From the NCBI GenBank assembly GCA_951813295.1, contig CATOTI010000001.1:372001-436000 (forward strand): a DNA stretch of 64,000 nt, in the 5' to 3' direction. The translations under genes were made by a program, and so were the position numbers. The stretch's first letter is position 1. Each line of letters starts with the position of its first letter. The notes below the pieces were generated by a model. That model was not told where the DNA came from. It made no database searches and saw only the letters and a list, made by a program, of their open reading frames with translations. Source of the DNA: an uncultured Pseudomonadales bacterium (GTDB lineage: Bacteria; Pseudomonadota; Gammaproteobacteria; Pseudomonadales; Azotimanducaceae). Of this stretch, positions 58,248 through 64,000 are shown one piece after another.

Positions 58248-59606
58248 ATGGATCAACAGACCCGCGTCGGGACCCACTGGCGTGGTGCCACGATGAAGTC
58301 CCGAGTCGGTGGGTGGCGGTTCCCGGGCTGGCGCATGGTGGCAGTCGCGTTTTTTGTCGATTTTGTCGCCGTTGGCTTCTTCTTCTATTCGTACGGGGTC
58401 TTCTTCAAGGCGATCGCCGAAGAGTTCGGCGGCTCGAGGCTCGGCGTTTCGATCGGCCTCACGATCACGAGTGTGGTCGGCTCACTCGCCGCGCCGCTCG
58501 TTGGACGAGCACTCGATCGATATGCGTTATCGCGGGTCCTGGGGGTCGGTGCCGTGTCGATGACGATCGGCTTTCTCGTTCTCGGCTTCGTCCGCACGCC
58601 GCTCGAGTTCTATCTCGCGATCGGGGTCTTCATTGGCTTGGGGGCGAGCGGGATGGGAAGCCTCGCGACCGCCAAGTTGGTGGCCAACTGGTTTGTGCGA
58701 CGGCGCGGCATGGCACTGGGAATCGCCGCGACCGGGATATCGGTTTCGGGTGTTCTGATGCCGTATATCAGCGCGGCAATCATCGAGGGGTTCGGTTGGC
58801 GCGAAGGATTTCTCATCTACGCGGCGTTCACCGGACTACTCATCGTTCCTCTCGTTTCGTTGCTCGTCATCTCGCGGCCCGAGGACATCGGCCTTCGGCC
58901 TGATGGTCAGTTGAAGGAAGAGCCCGGGTCGGCAACGGCAACCCCGGCGAGTGATCAGTCCTTATCGCAGGGAACGGCGGGTCAGAGCGTGCTCCGGGAG
59001 CGGAACTACTGGGTTCTGGTAGTCGTCGTCGGTCTCTTGTTCTCGTCCTCCGGCGGGACGTTGACGCATATGGTGCCGCGCCTGACCGACGCGGGCGTCT
59101 CGTTGGCGGGCGCGTCGCTCGTGATGTCTTTCAGCGCTGTGTTCGGGATCATGGGCAAGCTGTCGTTCGGCTGGTTCGGCGATTGGTGGCGCGGGCGAAC
59201 AGCAATCTGGTTTGCGATCGTCTGCCAGATCATCGGCCAGGTCGTGATGGCGCTCACCGTCGACGTCGTCTTCTTTGCCCTCGGTGCGGCTATCTTCGGC
59301 TATGGCATGGGCGGCGTCGTGCCGCTCCAAGGCACCCTGGTGGGCAAGCTTTTCGGGCGCGACCGGTTCGGCAAAGCCATGGGCGCCATGCGTCCCGCCA
59401 TGCTGCCTTTGCAGGTGCTGGGCGTGCCAGCCGCCGGGTTCATCTTCGACACGACCGGGTCCTACGACGGCGCATACGTCATGTTCCTCGTCTTCTATCT
59501 GCTCGCGGCCGTGGCGGCGTTTTTCTTCGTCGAACCGAAACGAGGGGCTCGCAGACGCGCCGAACGGGAAACCGAAGCCCGCGAAGCGTCCGCGACTGGT
59601 TCATAG
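58248..59606 (+). CDS. Major facilitator superfamily transporter
   Basis: About 452 residues with 12 membrane helices. The first helix is GWRMVAVAFFVDFVAVGFFFYSYGVF; the LVGRALDRYALSRVLGVG loop and FVRRRGMALGIAATGISV are of the monocarboxylate/oxalate-formate (MCT-like) type. ATG 58248 and ATG 58293 are possible starts. It probably forms an operon with the PhyH-like gene and the esterase after it. Confidence 0.87.
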   Translation: MDQQTRVGTHWRGATMKSRVGGWRFPGWRMVAVAFFVDFVAVGFFFYSYGVFFKAIAEEFGGSRLGVSIGLTITSVVGSLAAPLVGRALDRYALSRVLGVGAVSMTIGFLVLGFVRTPLEFYLAIGVFIGLGASGMGSLATAKLVANWFVRRRGMALGIAATGISVSGVLMPYISAAIIEGFGWREGFLIYAAFTGLLIVPLVSLLVISRPEDIGLRPDGQLKEEPGSATATPASDQSLSQGTAGQSVLRERNYWVLVVVVGLLFSSSGGTLTHMVPRLTDAGVSLAGASLVMSFSAVFGIMGKLSFGWFGDWWRGRTAIWFAIVCQIIGQVVMALTVDVVFFALGAAIFGYGMGGVVPLQGTLVGKLFGRDRFGKAMGAMRPAMLPLQVLGVPAAGFIFDTTGSYDGAYVMFLVFYLLAAVAAFFFVEPKRGARRRAERETEAREASATGS

Positions 59607-59652
59607 CCTTCCCTCTTGGCAGCATGCACGCTGCCTTTCTGGAACTGATTTC

Positions 59653-60684
59653 ATGCCCGAACGACCCATACCGCCGATTCGTGATCCTCAGACAACCGGG
59701 TACGTGGCGGCCCGCATGCTCAGCGACGGTGATATCCCGCCGGTCGATCAAAACGGCAATTTCGTGGTCGGCCCCACCCACGAGGCGCACCCGATGATGG
59801 CCGAGCCGGATGATGGGCTTACCGGCCAGGTCCACGAGTTCGTAATGAAGTCGAGCGATAGCACCATCTATCCCGGTATTGCCCGCGACGAAGGCACATT
59901 CGGGTCGCCCGATCCGGACAATCCAGCCCGATTGATCGTGACCACGAGCCGGCCGAAGCGGTATTCGCGCAAGGCGGCGCTGTACCTGCCGCCCGGCACG
60001 CACCGAGACCTGCCGTTCGTCGTCGGTACCGACGGGCCGGATCGAATGCTCTTCGTTGCTCTCGATAACCTGATCCGAGGCGGTGTCTTACCGCCCATGG
60101 CGGCGATTTCCTTACGGAGCGGCGGTGGTGACGCGCAAGGCAGTCAGCGTGGTCTCGAATACGACACGATGAGCGGTGTCTATGCTGAATTCGTCGAAAC
60201 GGAAGTCATTCCCCGACTCGAGGAGGACTATGGAATCACGCTGACCCGCGATCCGGAGAAACGCATCGCGATGGGTTGCAGTTCCGGAGCCGCCGCGTCG
60301 TTCAGCATGGCCTGGTATCGCAACGACCTCTATCGACGTGTACTGAGTTTGTCGGGCACCTACATCAATCAGCAGTGGCCATGGAATCCGGACTCGCCGA
60401 TGGGTGCGTGGGGTTACCACGAGGACCTCATTCCCAACCATTCACGCCGGCCGATCAGGATCTGGATGGCAGTTGCCGATCAGGATCTCTACAACCCGAA
60501 CGCGATGCGCGACGACATGCACGATTGGGTGCTCGCCAACGAGCGGATGGCACACGTGCTCGACGCCAAAGGCTACGACTACCAGTTCTCGTTCGTGCGC
60601 AACGCGCGTCATTGCGATCCCCAGATGAAGGCGCAACTACTGCCGCAAGCACTCGAGTGGCTCTGGCGCGAAGGCGTGGGCTAG
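59653..60684 (+). CDS. Alpha/beta hydrolase (esterase D-like)
   Basis: 343 residues of the PF00756 esterase group. The nucleophile motif is MGCSSGAAASFS with Ser210; the catalytic Asp is likely in VADQDLYNPNAM and the His in RNARHCDPQMK. AALYLPPGTHRDLPFVVGTDG is the N-terminal oxyanion strand. No signal peptide. Second hydrolase of this class in the cluster (see 45593). The ATG at 59653 is used; the frame is open further back only as shadow. Confidence 0.85.
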   Translation: MPERPIPPIRDPQTTGYVAARMLSDGDIPPVDQNGNFVVGPTHEAHPMMAEPDDGLTGQVHEFVMKSSDSTIYPGIARDEGTFGSPDPDNPARLIVTTSRPKRYSRKAALYLPPGTHRDLPFVVGTDGPDRMLFVALDNLIRGGVLPPMAAISLRSGGGDAQGSQRGLEYDTMSGVYAEFVETEVIPRLEEDYGITLTRDPEKRIAMGCSSGAAASFSMAWYRNDLYRRVLSLSGTYINQQWPWNPDSPMGAWGYHEDLIPNHSRRPIRIWMAVADQDLYNPNAMRDDMHDWVLANERMAHVLDAKGYDYQFSFVRNARHCDPQMKAQLLPQALEWLWREGVG

Positions 60685-60789
60685 GCATTCACGTCGCCCG
60701 GCCGCGAAACCCGTCCGGTCGGGGCCTCGAGGTTCGCTTTCGATTGCACCGCGGTTGCGGCAGAGTGCGGCATCGGAAGAGGGATCGGT

Positions 60790-62442
60790 ATGGCTGAAGA
60801 GAACGAAGGTTCGTCGACGCAAGATTCGACGGACGCGCCGGCCGACGGGGGCACCGACACATCTGAACCGGGCAGCCCGCCCGCGGAGTCCCAGGTGGGC
60901 GGACGCTATGCGCACTACGTCCTCGTGGTGCTGGTCATCGTCTATGTCTTCAACTTCATCGATCGGAACATCCTTTCGATCCTCGCCGAAGACATCAAAG
61001 CGGATCTCGGTATCGGCGATGCCGAGATGGGGTTTCTCTACGGCACCGTGTTTGCCGTCTTCTATGCGGTCTTCGGCATCCCGTTGGCGCGCTTCGCCGA
61101 CGTGTGGACGCGTCGTAGCCTGATCTCGGGTGGGCTTCTGTTCTGGAGCGCGATGACGGCTTTGTCGGGGACCGCCAAGTCGTTCGGCGCATTGGCCGTG
61201 TATCGGGTCGGCGTCGGCATCGGCGAGGCGAGCGCGTCGCCCGCGGCCTATTCGTTGTTGGCGGACTACTATCCGGTAAGAATCCGCGCGACGGTCATCG
61301 CCCTCTATTCCGCCGGTGTCTACATCGGTGCGGGGATCGGACTTTTCCTCGGCGGATTGGTGCTCGATTACTGGGCGACGACGTATCCCACCGATCCGCC
61401 GTTCGGCCTCAAGGGATGGCAGGTCGCGTTCATGGTCGTTGGCTTGCCCGGCATTCTGATGGCGATCTGGGTGAGAACGCTGCGCGAGCCACAACGCGGG
61501 ATCAGCGAAGGGCTCGTGACGGAGGCCCACCCGGCGCCTTTCAAGGTGCTGCGCGACGAAATGCTGGCGGTGATCCCGCCGTTCAACCTGATCGGCCTCG
61601 CCTCGCATCGGGATGTGCTCGTTCGGAATCTGATCGCGGCGGTTCTGCTTGCGGTCGTGGCGTGGGGGCTGATCGTCGTCACCGGGAGCACGGCGCAGTG
61701 GATCGCCACGGGCATCGGCGTCTACGTCACGATCTCCTGGGCGCAATCGCTCAAGCTCAAAGATCCCGCCACGTATTCGCTGATGTTCGGCTCCCGCGCC
61801 TTCATCTACACGATGATCGCCTTTCCGACGATCAGCTTCATCGGCTATGGCGCTGGTTTCTGGGTACCACCGCTTCTGCTGCGCGTCCACGATGTCAGCA
61901 GCGCCGAAATCGGGCTCTGGATTGGCCTTGGCGGCGCGCTAGGCGGACTGACCGGCGTCACGCTCGGCGGTGTTCTGGCGGACTACCTGAAGTCTCGGAT
62001 GGCGGGCGGGCGCATCATCATCGGCTATGTCGCGGTTGCCGGGTCAATCCCGACACTCATCGCGCTGCTCTACGCCGAGAGCCTGACGGCGGCGTTTTTC
62101 CTGAACTTCCTCTTTACGGTGCCGAGTGCGCTCTGGGTGGGGGTGCCGCCGAGTACCGCGAGCGATCTCGTGATGCCGCGAATGCGCGCCGTCGCGGGCG
62201 CGTATTACATTCTCGTCAACACGTTTATCGGGTTGGCGCTGGGACCGTACGTGATGGGCCAGATCAGCGATTTCTTCCAAGCAGGCGGCATGGATGATGC
62301 CAGCGCGCTGCGGCTCGCGATCGCCGTCTCGATGGTGATGTTCATACCGACCGTGATCTTCCTGGTCCTGGCGCACCGCAACCTGCCGAAAGACGAAGCC
62401 TCACGGCTCGATCGAGCGCGGGCGATGGGGGAGCCGGTCTGA
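60790..62442 (+). CDS. Major facilitator superfamily transporter (Spinster-like)
   Basis: 550 residues with an acidic, Ser/Thr/Pro-rich N-terminal tail of ~38 residues and 12 membrane helices. YVFNFIDRNILSILAEDIKADL near helix 1 and ARFADVWTRRSLISGGLLFW after helix 2 are typical of the Spinster-like MFS group often placed near aromatic or steroid catabolism genes. RVGVGIGEASASPAAYSLL is in helix 4. GGAAGAGGGA precedes the ATG. Confidence 0.87.
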   Translation: MAEENEGSSTQDSTDAPADGGTDTSEPGSPPAESQVGGRYAHYVLVVLVIVYVFNFIDRNILSILAEDIKADLGIGDAEMGFLYGTVFAVFYAVFGIPLARFADVWTRRSLISGGLLFWSAMTALSGTAKSFGALAVYRVGVGIGEASASPAAYSLLADYYPVRIRATVIALYSAGVYIGAGIGLFLGGLVLDYWATTYPTDPPFGLKGWQVAFMVVGLPGILMAIWVRTLREPQRGISEGLVTEAHPAPFKVLRDEMLAVIPPFNLIGLASHRDVLVRNLIAAVLLAVVAWGLIVVTGSTAQWIATGIGVYVTISWAQSLKLKDPATYSLMFGSRAFIYTMIAFPTISFIGYGAGFWVPPLLLRVHDVSSAEIGLWIGLGGALGGLTGVTLGGVLADYLKSRMAGGRIIIGYVAVAGSIPTLIALLYAESLTAAFFLNFLFTVPSALWVGVPPSTASDLVMPRMRAVAGAYYILVNTFIGLALGPYVMGQISDFFQAGGMDDASALRLAIAVSMVMFIPTVIFLVLAHRNLPKDEASRLDRARAMGEPV

Positions 62443-62467
62443 ACGACCGGCCTTTTAGGCGCGGTTG

Positions 62468-63334
62468 CTAGATCAGGACGCTTCTGACCGGCGGTAAATC
62501 GCACGCTACCAGCGACCAGTCGTCACCGTCGTTGGCGCTCGTGAAGACACGTCCGTCGCGCGTACCGAAAACGATCGTTTCGTCATTGCTCGCCAGGGCC
62601 GGCGCGTCGATGTTGTCGCCGAGCCACTGATCGAGCGGCGCGGTTCGCTCGAACTCGCCGGCGTCCTTGGCGCGTCGATAGACGGCAACTTCGTCGCTGC
62701 GCGGGCCGTGGGAAGCCGTGACGAAGATGGCTGATGTCGTGGACGTCACCGCGCGCAGGTAATGGCCGTGCAAACCGACGTTGTCGAAGGACCAATCCGA
62801 CCCGTCGGCGCTGCGGGCGTAGCCCTGCGCGCTCGCGATCAGAAGATCACCCTCGCAGGTTCTCGAAACCTGGTGGACGTCGGTCTTGATGGGGAGCTTC
62901 GTCTGCTCCCAGTGCGAGCCGGCGTCGGCGCTGTGCACGATGCCGCCGACATGAACGTTCACCCAGACGTCTTCATCACTCGTGCAGGCCGACCAGATCG
63001 ACGGCGGACCGCCCCACGGCGTATGCCACTCATCTCGTGTGGGGACGTGCGCAAACGCGTCGTCGCGGACGAACGCGTCACCGACAAGTCGGTAGACGTG
63101 GGCACCGGATGTACCGACGTAAAGGTTTTCTCCGACCGGCAGGATCCATCTCGCTCGGATGCCTTCCGGGAGCGTGCCGAGACGATGCCAACCATCCGCG
63201 TATCGCCACACCTCGCTGTCGGTCGCGGCAAGGACCGCCTCGCCATGCCGGGCGAGATGTTTGATGGACGCCGTCTCGAAGACGGGCTCAATCGTTTGAT
63301 CGTGATAAAGACCTTCATCCGTTCCGATCCACAT
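62468..63334 (-). CDS. BNR/YCF48-like beta-propeller protein
   Basis: 288 residues. Repeated sialidase/photosystem-assembly-like blades are visible: MWIGTDEGLYHDQTI, GGIVHSADAGSHWEQTKL, SAQGYARSADGSDWSFDNV, and GRVFTSANDGDDWSLV, each with the S-x-D-x-G-x-x-W Asp-box. No signal peptide. The Asp-box pattern does not by itself indicate sialidase activity. It converges on the MFS gene (26 bp) and is divergent from the GST gene. Confidence 0.8.
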   Translation of the reverse strand: MWIGTDEGLYHDQTIEPVFETASIKHLARHGEAVLAATDSEVWRYADGWHRLGTLPEGIRARWILPVGENLYVGTSGAHVYRLVGDAFVRDDAFAHVPTRDEWHTPWGGPPSIWSACTSDEDVWVNVHVGGIVHSADAGSHWEQTKLPIKTDVHQVSRTCEGDLLIASAQGYARSADGSDWSFDNVGLHGHYLRAVTSTTSAIFVTASHGPRSDEVAVYRRAKDAGEFERTAPLDQWLGDNIDAPALASNDETIVFGTRDGRVFTSANDGDDWSLVACDLPPVRSVLI

Positions 63335-63439
63335 CGTTTCGTTCTCCCGTTCGCGTCGCTTCGATCATGCGCTTGAAGCGTCTGTCGCGTCGATTGCATT
63401 CCGCTTACCGTGGGTTCCACCGAGAATCACGGACCGGCC

Positions 63440-64000
63440 ATGAAAGCGCTAACCCTCTACGGATCCCCCATGTCGCTCTTCACGGGCCGCGTGCGTAGCT
63501 ATTTCATCAAGGCCGGGATTCCCTTCGAAGAGGAACCGCACGCCTCGCCGCACTTTTTCGACGTCGTGCTTCCGAAGGCGGGAGGCCGACGGGGGATCCC
63601 GACGATCGAGTTTCCGGATGGGCGCGTGATTCGTGATGGCGTCGCGATCGTCGATCATTTCGAAGCGAAATCGGGTGACTCCTTTACGCCGCCGTCACCG
63701 AATCAGCGGCTGGTGTGCCTCTTGATGGACGTGATTGGTGCCGAAGGGCTCCTACGTCCCGCCATGCACTATCGGTGGAACTTTCCGGAAGAGAACCTCG
63801 AATTCCTACGCCCTCATTTCGAAACGGTCTTCGTCGATGAGACCGGTGAAGCAGCGGACGCTCGCATGAAGGAACTACGCGAAGTGGTGTCCCCTCTCTT
63901 TGGCGCGTCGCGTCATTATCTCGACGCGATCGAGACGCTGTACGTCGAGTTGCTCGAGAAGCTGAACACCCATTTCAAAGCGTTCCCCTATTTCCTGGGC
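63440..64000 (+). CDS. Glutathione S-transferase-like protein, 3' end outside window
   Basis: 187 codons are visible without a stop. It begins MKALTLYGSPMSLFTGRVRSYF, with a thioredoxin-like N-terminal domain (RRGIPTIEFPDGRVIRDGVAIVDHF contains the cis-Pro and the glutathione-site Ser/Asp region), then a helical C-terminal domain (LEKLNTHFKAFPYFLG). Typical of the larger GST or GST-like proteins. Class and substrate are not assignable. No Cys-Pro dipeptide at the start, so an omega-type glutaredoxin activity is not suggested. Confidence 0.82.
   Translation, partial: MKALTLYGSPMSLFTGRVRSYFIKAGIPFEEEPHASPHFFDVVLPKAGGRRGIPTIEFPDGRVIRDGVAIVDHFEAKSGDSFTPPSPNQRLVCLLMDVIGAEGLLRPAMHYRWNFPEENLEFLRPHFETVFVDETGEAADARMKELREVVSPLFGASRHYLDAIETLYVELLEKLNTHFKAFPYFLG

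Noticed and set aside
60637-61890. 417-codon minus-strand ORF under the MFS gene
   Set aside because: Antisense of membrane-protein codons gives Asp/Arg/His-rich sequence; no motifs.

Overview
The window reads as chromosomal DNA of a GC-rich gammaproteobacterium (by eye roughly 60% GC). The evidence is gene order: prmB-aroC, a LysR gene divergent from leuC-leuD-leuB, then asd-fimV-truA-trpF-trpB-trpA-folC-dedD-cvpA-purF, together with lpxH, miaE and a sigma-32-type htpG promoter. I cannot name the genus. The sequence could be a draft or metagenome assembly, because two otherwise well conserved genes (sucA and an amidohydrolase) carry frameshifts.

Layout. 0-2 kb: the 3' end of a Ser/Thr kinase gene facing gltA (citrate synthase). 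2-3.4 kb: a secreted CAP-domain protein. 3.5-14.6 kb: a TCA-cycle block, sdhCDAB-sucAB-lpdA-sucCD. 14.7-20.5 kb: htpG, a DUF4892 protein, prmB, aroC and a LysR regulator. 20.6-36.4 kb: amino-acid, nucleotide and folate genes (leuCDB, asd, trpFBA, folC, purF, folD), with fimV, truA, dedD, cvpA, miaE and lpxH among them. 36.5-37.0 kb: tRNA-Pro(UGG) followed 4 bp later by tRNA-Arg(UCU). The tRNA-Arg is interrupted after anticodon base 34 by a group I intron of about 275 nt. 37-43 kb: small housekeeping and accessory genes, namely a ketopantoate-reductase remnant, a metallophosphoesterase, a 2OG oxygenase, VOC and GFA proteins, gpsA and an antiporter.

About 43-64 kb is an accessory region that looks like catabolic and uptake functions for an unidentified organic substrate. 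It holds a two-subunit hydroquinone-dioxygenase-like enzyme with an esterase, a lactonase-like metallo-beta-lactamase-fold protein, a carboxymuconolactone-decarboxylase-like protein, a CYP153-like P450, a DUF7064-like protein, a large TonB-dependent receptor, a diiron MBL protein with a VOC enzyme, a phytanoyl-CoA-dioxygenase-like protein with an SCP2-like N-terminus, two MFS transporters, a second esterase, a beta-propeller protein and a partial GST. Orientations are mixed, so this is a cluster of short operons rather than one unit.

Points most worth a second look: the split tRNA-Arg; the frameshifted sucA between intact neighbours; truA and prmB, whose conserved N-termini have no ATG, GTG or TTG start; the AT-rich leuC/lysR intergenic region, with an inverted repeat and a possibly leaderless lysR transcript; the absence of accD between trpA and folC; and the unassigned catabolic cluster.
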